Assembly: GCA_016795005.1 (NCBI GenBank) | Contig: JAEUIV010000039.1 | Coordinates: forward strand, 1-39,506 | Source: Phycisphaerae bacterium | GTDB lineage: Bacteria > Planctomycetota > Phycisphaerae > Phycisphaerales > UBA1924 | Direction of reading: 5' to 3' | Length of the DNA stretch: 39,506 bases | Shown here: in pieces, positions 8,713 to 20,307 of the stretch | Numbering within the stretch: position 1 is the stretch's first letter | Layout of the letters: every line of letters starts with the position of its first letter | Position numbers and translations under genes: made by a program | The notes under the pieces: model-generated | Seen by the model: only the letters and a program-made list of their open reading frames with translations | Told to the model about the DNA's origin: nothing | Database searches by the model: none

Positions 8713-9116
8713 CCATCGCTTCCCTCACCAACCTGCGCCCGATGCTCGCCGTCACGGACCTGCCCCGGACGATCCGGTTCTACGTCGAGAAACTCGGCTT
8801 CAACTGCTGCGGGCTGTTCGGGAATCCGCCGGTGTGGGCCGAGCTTGAGCGGAACGGTGTGGCGATCATGTTCAACGCCCCGCCCCGCTCCGAGGTCGAA
8901 CGGGACGTTCCGGCCAAGAGCAAGGACTACCAGATTTTCTATTTCAACTCCGATGACCTGGTCGCGTTGCGCGACGAGTTCAAGTCGCGCGGCGTCGCCG
9001 TGTCGGACCTGCGGGTCACGATCTACCAGATGAAAGAGTTCGAGGTACGCGATCCCGACGGGTACTGGCTCTGGTTCGGACAGGAAACCGACGAACCGCC
9101 GACCGTCAAGGAGTAA
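8709..9116 (+). CDS. Small VOC-superfamily (glyoxalase-fold) protein
   Basis: The 135-residue product shows the vicinal-oxygen-chelate pattern: RPMLAVTDLPRTIRFYVEKLGF at the N-terminus, a central beta/alpha unit ending near residue 60, and a second half with FYFNSDDLVALRDEFKSRGV and FEVRDPDGYWLWFGQ. These are the glyoxalase/bleomycin-resistance/dioxygenase domain halves. Metal ligands are incomplete (the C-terminal YWLWFGQ lacks the usual Glu position), so a binding rather than lyase role is possible. It starts with GTG overlapping the sdhA stop by four bases and its end supplies the AGGAG ribosome-binding site for sdhB, so it is built into the operon. Why it lies between sdhA and sdhB is unknown; an assembly or regulatory role, or repair of a reactive by-product, are only guesses. 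Confidence 0.85.
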   Translation: MTIASLTNLRPMLAVTDLPRTIRFYVEKLGFNCCGLFGNPPVWAELERNGVAIMFNAPPRSEVERDVPAKSKDYQIFYFNSDDLVALRDEFKSRGVAVSDLRVTIYQMKEFEVRDPDGYWLWFGQETDEPPTVKE

Positions 9117-9123
9117 GCCCCAG

Positions 9124-9870
9124 ATGCCCCCAGTCACTTTCCGTATTTCGCGCGGCGACAAGACCTCGACCGAGTTCCGGGAGTACACCACGGAAGCCGG
9201 TGAGGGGATGGTCGTGCTCGACTGCGTTCACCAGATCCAGTCGGAGTCGGCGCCGGACCTGGCGTGCCGATGGAACTGCAAGGCGGGCAAGTGCGGGTCG
9301 TGCTCGGCGGAGATCAACGGCCAGCCGCGGCTGATGTGCATGACGCGGATGGACATGATCGACACGAGCCAGCCCGTGACGATCGAGCCGCTGAAGTCGT
9401 TCCCCCTGATCCGCGACCTCGTGACGGATGTTTCGTGGAACTACCGCGTGAAGAAGTCGATCAAGCCCTTCAAGCCCCGGAAGCCCGATGCGCCCGACGG
9501 CACGTGGCGGATGCAGCAGAAGGACGTTGATCGTGTGCAGGAGTTCCGCAAGTGCATCGAGTGCTTCCTGTGCCAGGATGTGTGCCACGTTCTGCGTGAC
9601 CACCACAAGCACCCGGAGTTCGCGGGGCCGAGACATTTCGTGTACACGGCGGCGCTGGAGATGCACCCGCTCGACACCGAGGACCGACTGGGCCAGATGA
9701 AGCACGAGGGGGGCATCGGGTACTGCAACATCACCAAGTGCTGCACCAAGGTGTGCCCCGAGCACATCACGATCACCGACAACGCGATCATCCCGCTGAA
9801 GGAGCGCGTGGTTGATGAGTTCTACGACCCGTTGACGAGGCTGTTCCGCATGTTCAAGCCCAAGAAGTAA
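9124..9870 (+). CDS. sdhB: Succinate dehydrogenase iron-sulfur subunit
   Basis: This 248-residue protein carries electrons from FAD in SdhA to the membrane anchor through three clusters. The [2Fe-2S] ligands are Cys52, Cys57, Cys60 and Cys72 in CKAGKCGSCSAEINGQPRLMC. By alignment with E. coli SdhB, the [4Fe-4S] ligands are Cys144, Cys147, Cys150 and Cys211, and the third cluster uses Cys154, Cys201 and Cys207. Length and motif order are standard. The ATG is preceded by AGGAG that overlaps the end of the VOC gene. The gene ends three bases before the end of the convergent cytochrome gene, leaving no room for a separate terminator between them. With the single-anchor gene upstream, the complete complex would be SdhC-SdhA-SdhB without SdhD. 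Confidence 0.95.
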   Translation: MPPVTFRISRGDKTSTEFREYTTEAGEGMVVLDCVHQIQSESAPDLACRWNCKAGKCGSCSAEINGQPRLMCMTRMDMIDTSQPVTIEPLKSFPLIRDLVTDVSWNYRVKKSIKPFKPRKPDAPDGTWRMQQKDVDRVQEFRKCIECFLCQDVCHVLRDHHKHPEFAGPRHFVYTAALEMHPLDTEDRLGQMKHEGGIGYCNITKCCTKVCPEHITITDNAIIPLKERVVDEFYDPLTRLFRMFKPKK

Positions 9871-9873
9871 GGG

Positions 9874-13357
<3,484 letters not shown>

Positions 13358-13358
13358 A

Positions 13359-13388
13359 AAGGGCGCTCCGAGAGACCGGAGCGCCCTT
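13359..13388. terminator. Bidirectional terminator hairpin
   Basis: A perfect 12-bp stem, AAGGGCGCTCCG paired with CGGAGCGCCCTT around a six-base loop (13371-13376), begins two bases after the tpl stop and ends 30 bases before the end of the convergent dockerin-type gene. The flanking A run on one side gives a short U tract for transcripts on the minus strand; the stem ends in TT for the + strand. Confidence 0.85.
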
Positions 13389-13417
13389 CCGAGTTGCTTG
13401 ATCCACCCGGATTCGGA

Positions 13418-15556
13418 TCAGGTGGGGCAGGGGATGCCGAAGTTCGCGAGTACGGCGGTGATATCGGCGAAGTTGACGAGTCCGTTGTGGTCGGCATCGC
13501 CCGGGCCGGTGCTCATGCCGTAGTTTGCGCCGAAGTTTGCGAGGACATTGGTGATATCGGCGAAGTTGACGGAGCCGTTGCCGTCGGCGTCGCCGGGGCA
13601 GGGCGGCGGGGCGGAGTTGCACTGGCCCGGGCAGGGGCCGGTGATGGCTTCGAGGAGGGCCTCGTCGGCGGCGTTGATTGTTCCGTCGCGGTTCATGTCG
13701 GCGTAGGCGTTGAAGTTGGCGTCGGCCTCGGTCTGGCCGCAGAGGGCAACCAGGATGGCGGCGTCGTCGCAGTTGCGGACGCCGTCGTGGTTCGCGTCGC
13801 CCAGGTCGGTCGCTTCGAGCGCGCGGATGGTGAAGGTTGCGGTGATGACGGTGCCGGCGTTGATGGTGGCGGGCGCGCCGGTCCATTCGAGCCAGGCGGT
13901 GAGCGAGTCGTCGTTCGGATTGGTTGATGAATCGAGGAAGGCGTTGACTCCCAGTGTTCCGGGGGCTCCGGTGAGGGAGGTGAGCCTGACTTCGATGGTC
14001 GGGCTTCCTTGATTGAAGGTTGCGCCGTTGTCCTGGTAGAGCCAGAAGGAGCGGCCGACGGCGGTCGGTTGCGGCGTGCTGAAGAGGTGGACGCCTCGAG
14101 GCGACTCGTCGATGGCGAGGGTCTTCACGACGCCCGTGGGGCTTTCGACGGCGATGTAGCGGGAGTCGTACTGCCCGAGGCCGAGGTTTGCGAGCATCGA
14201 GGAGATGGTGATGAGTCGGAAGGCATCGAATCCCCGGCCGGTGGCGGTGGAATCAAGGGTGATGTTTGAGGTGGCGGTCCAGGTGTAGGTGAGCGTGCAG
14301 GCGGTGTTGCCGATGGCGGGATCGGCTCCGTAGTCACGTGTGCTGATGAGGGTTGCGGGGCCGTAGTTCCCGGTGCCCTTGACCTTGAAGTTGTTGGTGC
14401 GCGTGGGTGTTCCGGGGACGGGCGGCATCTGTGTGAGGTCTCGGCCGATGCCGGTGACTCCCGCGGTGATGTCGGCGCGCGAGTAGGCGGGGATGAGTTT
14501 GAGCGGCTGTCCCGTTGCCTTGTAGGAGGGGCCGGTGATGACGGAGGCGCCGATGCCGCTGGTTCCGTCGTCGAACTGGACGAGCGGTCGGAGGTAGCCG
14601 TTGGAGACGATGTCGGACCAGGTGAGGGGGAAGAATCCGGTGGTTCCCGCTTCGTCAAAGAACTCGACAACCTTGAAGTTGTCGTTGCCCGCGAGGCAGG
14701 GGTAGCCTCGCTGGACGCCGTTCATGAAGACGGGGATGGCCGGCTCGGCGATGCCGGTGCCGAGGGAGAGGTTGGCCTTTGTGAAGAGGTCGTCCCAGAC
14801 TTCGATGGTGTCGCCCAGGGCGTCGAGGTGCTGGCTGTAAACGACATCGTCGAAGAACACTCGTCCGGTTTCGACCATTCCGTTCGGGACCGTGCCGAAG
14901 ACGGTGTGTACGAGGTTGGCCATGATCGGCGGGTCGGGCCATGGTTCGCCGACGCCGTCGTAGGGGAGCGTGTCGTTGTAGAAGTTGTACCGCCACTCGA
15001 AATCGGCCTGGGTGATGGTGGTGGTCTGCTGGACGAACTGGCCGTTGGTGTGTCCGGTTCCGCCGTTGTATTCGGGGCCGAAGGGGAGGGTTTCCATCGA
15101 CTCGAAGACGGAGAGGTTGGACCGCTTGAACTCCCACTTCTGTCCGATGCGCTTGTAGAGGAAGGGGGAATCAGCGGGGACGGCGAACCACATGCTCCAT
15201 GTCACCGGGCCGCAGTTGTAGGAGTAGATGGGCATGTCGAACATGAGCGTGCCGGAGTTGAAGTTGTCGGTATCGATTCCGGCGAAGGCGAACATCGGTC
15301 CGCCTTCGATGACCTCGACCGAGGCGACGCCCGTGCGGATGAGCGGCGTGGTGCCGAAGGTGTCGCCCATGAATCGTCGGCGGACGAAGGCCGGGGAAAG
15401 TTCTCGCCAGTTTCGAGCGGTCTGCATTCCAATGGATGAAGTTGACAGCGGTATCTCGAAGCCCGGGTTCGGGAGCGCGGCGACCTGAGCGCTTGCGCTT
15501 CCAGCGGCGGAGAGGATGAGCAGCGATGTTGCGAAGGCGAGGCGGTTCGGATGCAT
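13418..15556 (-). CDS. Secreted protein with two dockerin-like modules
   Basis: The 712-residue product starts at ATG 15556, preceded by AGGA; a further in-frame ATG upstream would put a polar tail before the signal peptide and is rejected. The signal peptide ends SASAQ near residue 24. Residues 25-250 look like a beta-sandwich carbohydrate-binding domain (LPNPGFE, WSMWFAVPADSPF, VFFDDVVYSQ), typical of CBM-like modules in this phylum; the middle has no recognised family. The C-terminus has two dockerin regions: a first pair, GDANHDGVRNCDDAAILVAL and ADMNRDGTINAADEALLEAI, then a second, GDADGNGSVNFADITNVLANFG and GDADHNGLVNFADITAVLANFG, ending PCPT. A LacI-type operator-promoter at 15609-15650 places it in the sugar regulon. 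It may bind substrate outside the cell; no catalytic motif was found. Confidence 0.8.
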   Translation of the reverse strand: MHPNRLAFATSLLILSAAGSASAQVAALPNPGFEIPLSTSSIGMQTARNWRELSPAFVRRRFMGDTFGTTPLIRTGVASVEVIEGGPMFAFAGIDTDNFNSGTLMFDMPIYSYNCGPVTWSMWFAVPADSPFLYKRIGQKWEFKRSNLSVFESMETLPFGPEYNGGTGHTNGQFVQQTTTITQADFEWRYNFYNDTLPYDGVGEPWPDPPIMANLVHTVFGTVPNGMVETGRVFFDDVVYSQHLDALGDTIEVWDDLFTKANLSLGTGIAEPAIPVFMNGVQRGYPCLAGNDNFKVVEFFDEAGTTGFFPLTWSDIVSNGYLRPLVQFDDGTSGIGASVITGPSYKATGQPLKLIPAYSRADITAGVTGIGRDLTQMPPVPGTPTRTNNFKVKGTGNYGPATLISTRDYGADPAIGNTACTLTYTWTATSNITLDSTATGRGFDAFRLITISSMLANLGLGQYDSRYIAVESPTGVVKTLAIDESPRGVHLFSTPQPTAVGRSFWLYQDNGATFNQGSPTIEVRLTSLTGAPGTLGVNAFLDSSTNPNDDSLTAWLEWTGAPATINAGTVITATFTIRALEATDLGDANHDGVRNCDDAAILVALCGQTEADANFNAYADMNRDGTINAADEALLEAITGPCPGQCNSAPPPCPGDADGNGSVNFADITNVLANFGANYGMSTGPGDADHNGLVNFADITAVLANFGIPCPT

Positions 15557-15608
15557 GGTGTTTTCCTGCCCTGGCCCCTGTGAGGGATGGGTCGTCGAAT
15601 TCATCGGT

Positions 15609-15650
15609 CGAAACCGTTTACATCGTGCGCCCGGAATGTGGTCGGGTCAA
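15609..15650 (-). promoter_or_regulatory. Promoter and LacI-type operator, dockerin-protein gene
   Basis: Read on the minus strand: -35 TTGACC (15650-15645), 17-base spacer, -10 CACGAT (15627-15622), whose last T begins the operator TGTAAACGGTTTCG (15622-15609). The operator matches the GalR/LacI-type palindrome TGWAANCGNTTWCA at all but its last base. A repressor bound here would block open-complex formation or the first transcribed bases. The gene start lies 53 bases downstream. Confidence 0.65.
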
Positions 15651-15799
15651 GACTCGGCCGCGTCATTGTGATGACTTTTGTTTGATTGTGGTGTCGCGGG
15701 GTGGCGCCGACGCGATGGGGCGGCAATGTTTGGGGGTCGGTAGGTGTACGCGCATCGGGGAAGCACCACGGGATTCGCGGCGCTCATCGGAGGCGTGGT

Positions 15800-16747
15800 T
15801 CACTCTTTCAACCCTTCGCCCGCGGCTCCCTGGACGAAGGTGCGCTGAGTGAGGAAGAAGAGGAGGAGGACGGGGGCGATGACCATGGTGCTGGCGGCCA
15901 TGAGGAGGTTCCATGGCGTGTTGCCGGCCTTGGATTGGTACAGCTGGAGTCCGAGGGCGAGGGTGAAGTGTTCGCGGTCGGTGAGGAAGATGAGCGGCGC
16001 GAGGAAATCGTTCCAGATGTAGGTGAAGTAGAAGAGCGCGACGACGGCGAGGGCGGGCTTCGAGAGGGGGAGGATGATGAAGAGGAAGGTGCGGAGGTGT
16101 CCGCAGCCGTCGATCCTGGCGGCCTCGTCGAGTTCGCGCGGGAGCGAGAGGAAGAACTGGCGCAAGAGGAAGATGTTGAAGCCGCCGTGGAATGCGCCGC
16201 CGAACCATGCGGGGAGCCAGAGCGGGACGAGGGTTCCGATGAGTCCCGCCTTGGCGAACATGACGTAGAGGGGCGACATGAGGACGGGGAAGGGGATCAT
16301 CATCGTCCCGATGACGAGGGCGAAGAAGAAGGCGCGGCCTCGCCATCGGATTCGAGAGAAGCCGTAGGCGACGACCGCGGTGGACAGGGTCATTCCCGTG
16401 ACGGCGAGGATGGCGACGATCAGGCTGTTGCGGAGGTAGAGGGGGAAGTCGATCGACGGATCGGTCCAGACGGCGGTGTAGTTTTCTGCGGCGTGCGTGA
16501 GCGTTGACGAGGCGGGATCGGGGAGGAGCGTGAGTTCGCGGCTGATGGCCTGGGACTCGGGCTTGATGGATGTGCTGAACATCCAGATGAGCGGGGCCGC
16601 GTAGATGAGGGTCGCGGCGGCGAGGAAGAGGTACATCGCGACGCGGAGTGCCCGGGCGCGCGGCTTCGAAGGTGCGGCGTCATGTCTTCCGCGCTCGCTG
16701 GGGGCGTGCGGGGAGGCGTTGCCGGGGTTCGGAGCGTTCGTGTTCAT
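15800..16747 (-). CDS. Sugar ABC importer permease, MalG/UgpE type
   Basis: This 315-residue inner-membrane protein has six hydrophobic segments and the cytoplasmic EAA loop ELDEAARIDGCGHLRTFLFIILPLSKPAL, which contacts the ATPase. It is the second of two permeases of a CUT1-type carbohydrate importer that also includes the binding protein and the MalF-like permease just upstream. The ATG at 16747 overlaps the stop of the upstream permease as ATGA, so the two are translationally coupled; this selects the start over a much longer upstream frame. The first 35 residues are a polar tail before the first membrane helix. No ABC ATPase gene lies in the window, so a shared MsmK-type ATPase encoded elsewhere is likely. 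Confidence 0.93.
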   Translation of the reverse strand: MNTNAPNPGNASPHAPSERGRHDAAPSKPRARALRVAMYLFLAAATLIYAAPLIWMFSTSIKPESQAISRELTLLPDPASSTLTHAAENYTAVWTDPSIDFPLYLRNSLIVAILAVTGMTLSTAVVAYGFSRIRWRGRAFFFALVIGTMMIPFPVLMSPLYVMFAKAGLIGTLVPLWLPAWFGGAFHGGFNIFLLRQFFLSLPRELDEAARIDGCGHLRTFLFIILPLSKPALAVVALFYFTYIWNDFLAPLIFLTDREHFTLALGLQLYQSKAGNTPWNLLMAASTMVIAPVLLLFFLTQRTFVQGAAGEGLKE

Positions 16748-17631
16748 GCAACGCGGTAGTGAACGAGTTTCCTGCTTGCGGCGAACATCACGCCGGTGAG
16801 CGCGAGGATGACGACGAACTGGACCCACGCGATGGCGCAGGCGTACCCCATTTTTCGGAAGACAAATGCGTTGTCGTAGAGGTAGTGGGTGAAGAGGTAG
16901 GTGGCGCGGTCCGGTCCTCCCTCGGTCATGATGTATGGGACGGCGAAGACCTGGAGCGTGTTGATCGTCATGATGATGACGTTGAAGAGGATGACGGGTG
17001 AGATCATGGGCATGGTGACGTGGATGAGTCGTCGGATCGGGCCCATGCCGTCGATGGATGCGGCTTCGTAGAGGGAGTTGGGGACGTCCTGGAGGGCGGC
17101 GAGGTAGATGACGACGGGCTGGCCGATGTTCCAGAGGCTCATGAGGACGAGTGCGGGGAGCGCCCAGTTCCGGTCGCCGAGCCAGTTTGGTCCTTCGATG
17201 CCGACGGCGCGGAGCGCGATGTTGATGAGACCCTGGTCGGCGTTGAAGAGCCAGAGCCAGATCATGGCGGCGGCGACGATGGGGACGAGCGACGGGATGA
17301 AGACGGCGGTGCGGTAGACCCAGAGGCCCTTGAGTTTCTGATTGAGCGCGGCGGCGATGAGGAGCGAGAGGACGGAGGCGGCGGGGATGAAGAGGATGCA
17401 GAAGACGGCGGTGTTGAGGAGCGCCTTGTGAAAGACCGAGTCGCGGAGGAGGCCGGCGTAGTTTTCGAGTCCGATGTAGAGGGGCGGTTCGAGGAGCGGG
17501 AAATCCGTGAGGCTGTAGTAGAGGCTCATGGCGATGGGGAGAGCCATGAAGAGGATGAAGCCGAGGAGCCACGGGCTGATCCAGAGGAGTCCGGTGAGTA
17601 GGGATGCGCGGTCGGCGACGCGGCTGCTCAT
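16744..17631 (-). CDS. Sugar ABC importer permease, MalF/UgpA type
   Basis: This 295-residue protein is the first permease of the importer. It has six membrane segments, beginning with LLTGLLWISPWLLGFILFM and ending in VVILALTGVMFAA, and the EAA motif SLYEAASIDGMGPIRRLIHVTMPMISPV. The start ATG at 17631 overlaps the stop of the binding-protein gene as ATGA, and the stop overlaps the ATG of the next permease in the same way. The tight coupling fixes equal expression of the three transport parts. By family it imports a mono- or oligosaccharide across the cytoplasmic membrane; neighbours suggest a glucan-derived disaccharide or oligosaccharide. An open frame continues upstream but that part reads as Arg/Pro-rich shadow of the binding-protein gene. 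Confidence 0.93.
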   Translation of the reverse strand: MSSRVADRASLLTGLLWISPWLLGFILFMALPIAMSLYYSLTDFPLLEPPLYIGLENYAGLLRDSVFHKALLNTAVFCILFIPAASVLSLLIAAALNQKLKGLWVYRTAVFIPSLVPIVAAAMIWLWLFNADQGLINIALRAVGIEGPNWLGDRNWALPALVLMSLWNIGQPVVIYLAALQDVPNSLYEAASIDGMGPIRRLIHVTMPMISPVILFNVIIMTINTLQVFAVPYIMTEGGPDRATYLFTHYLYDNAFVFRKMGYACAIAWVQFVVILALTGVMFAASRKLVHYRVA

Positions 17632-18983
17632 GCCAGCCCCCCTGCCGCTTCGCGGCGGCGGCGACGGTCGGCGGCCTCGTCGAGTTCCGCCTGCGCGGCG
17701 CGCTGGACGGAGGCGAGAGCGATGTCGGCCTTTTCGCGGAGGGTCCACATGCGTGCCATGGCGGCGTTGAACTCGGCGACGTAATGCTCCCAGGTCCGGG
17801 TGCGGGGGAAGAGGAAGGCTCGCGGACTGTCGGCGATGGCGGCGTGGACCGAGACGTAGCGGTTGGGATGGTTCTTGACAAAGCGGTCGGATGAGCGGGC
17901 GAGCGGCGAGTTCTTGCAGTGAACGGCGCTGAGGTATTCGACGATCTCGGGACGCTGGGTGTAGGCGATGAACTCCATGGACTCGCGCGGATGGCGCGCC
18001 CCGCGCGGGATCACGAGGACATCGCTGTCGAGGAGGCCGATGGGGGCGTCGGGGTCTTCGATGGCTGAATCAACGGGGAAGGGCGCGACGGCGTAGTCCA
18101 TGTCGGGGCGGTACTGCCTGATCATGTTGGCGAGCCATGGTCCCTGGTTGGTCATGGCGACCTTTCCGGCAAGGAATGGGTTTTCGGGTGTGCCGTAGTA
18201 GCCGAATCCCGACTGGAAGCGGAGCATCCGGTCGACGCCGAGGCGTTCGGGATAAGACTGCGCCCAGCGGTACGCGCGGATGGTCTGTTCGGAATCAGCG
18301 AGGGCGCGGTCGGCGGTTTCGTCGTAGAGCGAGCCTCCGAAGTAGTAGCCCCAGTGCCAGGTCCACCAGTCCGGCTCCATGTGGAGGAAGCCGACCTGCG
18401 CGAGGTCGCGTCCGTTCTCCCTGGTGAGCCGCGCGGAGTATTCGTCGAGTTCGTCGATGGTGCGCGGCGGGCGTTCGGGGTCGATGCCCGCCTGCTGGAA
18501 GAGCGTCTTGTTGTAGAAGAGGGCGAGCGAGCCGCAGGTGTTGACGATTCCCCAGAGTTTTCCGCGGTGGGTGAGCATGGGCCAGACGGCGCGGGCGTAG
18601 TCATCTTTCCTGATGCCCGCCTCCGAGGCGAGTTCATCGAGTGGGAGGAGCGCGTTGCACTCGGCGTAGGCGGGGATGCTGAAGTTTCCCATGCCGATGA
18701 TGTCGGGCGGGTTGCCGCCGGCGATGGCGATCATTGCTTTCTGGTCGATGCCGCCCATGGCGAAGTAACGGACCCAGAGTCGATCCTGCGACTTGTTGAA
18801 GTCGTTGACGACGCGGAGCATGGCTTCGCCTTCGTGCCCGGTCCACTTTTCCCAGTAGTCGAGGACGATGCGGCCGTCGGATCGCTGGCGTTGCGGTCGC
18901 GGGCCGAGGAATGCGTAGCCGACGGCGGCGGCGCTAAGCGTGGTGAGGGCGGCGCGGCGGGTGATGGCGGGGGTGAGTGGCAC
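17628..18983 (-). CDS. Sugar ABC importer substrate-binding protein
   Basis: The 451-residue product is a periplasmic CUT1-type binding protein. It starts with GTG at 18983; no strong ribosome-binding site is seen. The N-terminus PAITRRAALTTLSAAAVGYAF has a twin arginine before a hydrophobic stretch, so it may leave by the Tat route, as many binding proteins do in this phylum. The typical family patterns are VLDYWEKWTGHEGEAML, PPDIIGMGNFSIPAYAE, GSLALFYNKTLFQQAGID and GKVAMTNQGPWLANMI. Trp and Tyr residues are frequent in the middle region, consistent with sugar stacking. It lies 104 bases after a one-TM protein on the same strand and its stop overlaps the first permease by four bases. The ligand is not determinable from sequence but fits the GH94/GH1 neighbours. 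Confidence 0.92.
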   Translation of the reverse strand: MPLTPAITRRAALTTLSAAAVGYAFLGPRPQRQRSDGRIVLDYWEKWTGHEGEAMLRVVNDFNKSQDRLWVRYFAMGGIDQKAMIAIAGGNPPDIIGMGNFSIPAYAECNALLPLDELASEAGIRKDDYARAVWPMLTHRGKLWGIVNTCGSLALFYNKTLFQQAGIDPERPPRTIDELDEYSARLTRENGRDLAQVGFLHMEPDWWTWHWGYYFGGSLYDETADRALADSEQTIRAYRWAQSYPERLGVDRMLRFQSGFGYYGTPENPFLAGKVAMTNQGPWLANMIRQYRPDMDYAVAPFPVDSAIEDPDAPIGLLDSDVLVIPRGARHPRESMEFIAYTQRPEIVEYLSAVHCKNSPLARSSDRFVKNHPNRYVSVHAAIADSPRAFLFPRTRTWEHYVAEFNAAMARMWTLREKADIALASVQRAAQAELDEAADRRRRREAAGGLA

Positions 18984-19087
18984 GCGGCTACACCGTACCC
19001 GACGGGATGGTTGAGTGGCGATCGGAAGCGGGCGTTCACGATCCGTCGGCGCCGGACGAAATACGGCCGGGGATCGCGTGCGGCGGG

Positions 19088-19438
19088 CTATTTCTTTTTC
19101 AGTTCGGCGGCGGTGCGCTTCAGGTCTTCGATTGCGGCGTTCCAGAGTTCCCTGTCCTTGGGGAATCCGGTGGGCTTTCCCGTCTTCGGGTTGGTGAGTC
19201 CGATGGAGGCGTCGATCGGGGCGGACTGGTGCAGGCGTGCGAGGAGCGCGCGTTCAAAGATGCCGCGATTCATCTGTGTTTCGTCGCCCGTGTCTTCGTA
19301 GCGTATGGTGACGGATGCGGCGAGGTCCTGGATTTCGCTCTTTGCACCGCCGGTCATCGCCCTGACGGCGAGCACGGCCGCGACGAGCGCGAGCACGGCG
19401 AAGATGATCCAACTGATTGTTTTCTTGTCCATCTCCAT
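19088..19438 (-). CDS. Small single-TM protein of unknown function
   Basis: The 116-residue product has a short charged N-terminus, one hydrophobic helix (about residues 8-27, ISWIIFAVLALVAAVLAV) and a soluble C-terminal part with VTIRYEDTGDETQMNRGIFERALL, ending in a Lys-rich tail. It probably sits in the cytoplasmic membrane with the C-terminal part outside. It is 32 bases after the prepilin-like gene and 104 bases before the binding-protein gene on the same strand, so it seems to belong to the sugar operon. I do not recognise the family; in this position it could be a companion of the prepilin-like protein, but this is inference. Either ATG 19438 or ATG 19432 could start it. Confidence 0.7.
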   Translation of the reverse strand: MEMDKKTISWIIFAVLALVAAVLAVRAMTGGAKSEIQDLAASVTIRYEDTGDETQMNRGIFERALLARLHQSAPIDASIGLTNPKTGKPTGFPKDRELWNAAIEDLKRTAAELKKK

Positions 19439-19470
19439 GACGATTCAATCCGTGCGTGATCGGCGGCGGA

Positions 19471-20307
19471 TCAGTTGGTGGGGATGTTGTCGGGGTCGGT
19501 GCCGGGGAGTCGGCCGCCGTAGTCGTTGCCCCAGTTGCCGAATCCCGGCTCGGAGAAGAAGCGGTCACGTCCTTCGAGTTGGACCGAGGTGAAATCGCGC
19601 ACGCTGAGGTCTCCGAGGACGCCGTTGCATCGGCCGCTGCGCTCGAAGGCGCTGATGAGTCGTTCGGTGTTGTTCTTGTTGCCGCTGTGTCGCGGGATCC
19701 AGTCGATGGCGTCGAGCGCCATGAGCACTTCGGAGGGCTTGAGGACGTTTCGAAGTTTTCGGCCGGAGACTCCGACGGTTCCCAGCGAGGTCCCGTTGCC
19801 GGTGGGGCTGTTGATGCCGGCCTCTTCCTCATCGTTGAACCAGTATTCGTTCACGTAGTCCTGTTCTCGCGTGAAGATGAGGTCATCATTCAGGTCCTTG
19901 CAGGGGAAGATTCGCTGCGGGGAGCCGTTGAAGATCAGCGCCCCGTTTTCGTCCACGTTTTCGAGGACGCTGGTGGCTCCGGCGGCGGAGGGGCACTGGA
20001 AGACTTCCTTGTTGTCGTCGAGTTGCGGTCCGAGGAGTTTCATGGCGCGCCAGCGCTCGGAGATGCCGATCGGTCCGACCTTTCGGACGATGGGGAGGAA
20101 CGTCGGGTCCTTCTGGTCGTTCCAGTAGGACTGGATGGCGATGCCGATCTGTCGGAGGTTGCTCTTGCACTTGATGTCGTAGGAGGACTCGCGCGCGCGT
20201 CCGAGCGCGGGGAGGAGGATGCCGATGAGGATGGCGATGATGGCGACGACGACGAGGAGTTCGATGAGCGTGAAGGCGGCGGATCGCGGCTGGGGTGTGC
20301 GGTTCAT
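19471..20307 (-). CDS. Prepilin-like (type II secretion pseudopilin-type) protein
   Basis: The 278-residue product has the class III prepilin signal [31 protein letters not shown] near residues 10-40: a short leader, Phe at the mature N-terminus, Glu at +5 and a long hydrophobic helix. The body has [18 protein letters not shown] and ends with a region [15 protein letters not shown] that stands where the H-X9-DG element lies in the large planctomycete family, though the His and DG are missing. The ATG at 20307 overlaps the stop of the GH94 gene as ATGA and has AGGAGA upstream, so translation is coupled to the phosphorylase. In planctomycetes such proteins often accompany sugar-uptake genes; a role in surface binding or export of polysaccharide-active proteins is inferred. 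Confidence 0.9.
   Translation of the reverse strand: MNRTPQPRSAAFTLIELLVVVAIIAILIGILLPALGRARESSYDIKCKSNLRQIGIAIQSYWNDQKDPTFLPIVRKVGPIGISERWRAMKLLGPQLDDNKEVFQCPSAAGATSVLENVDENGALIFNGSPQRIFPCKDLNDDLIFTREQDYVNEYWFNDEEEAGINSPTGNGTSLGTVGVSGRKLRNVLKPSEVLMALDAIDWIPRHSGNKNNTERLISAFERSGRCNGVLGDLSVRDFTSVQLEGRDRFFSEPGFGNWGNDYGGRLPGTDPDNIPTN

Noticed and set aside
16748..17881. A long N-terminal extension in frame with the MalG-type permease
   Set aside because: It overlaps the MalF-type gene on the same strand and reads as Arg/Pro/His-rich shadow; the ATGA overlap defines the real start.
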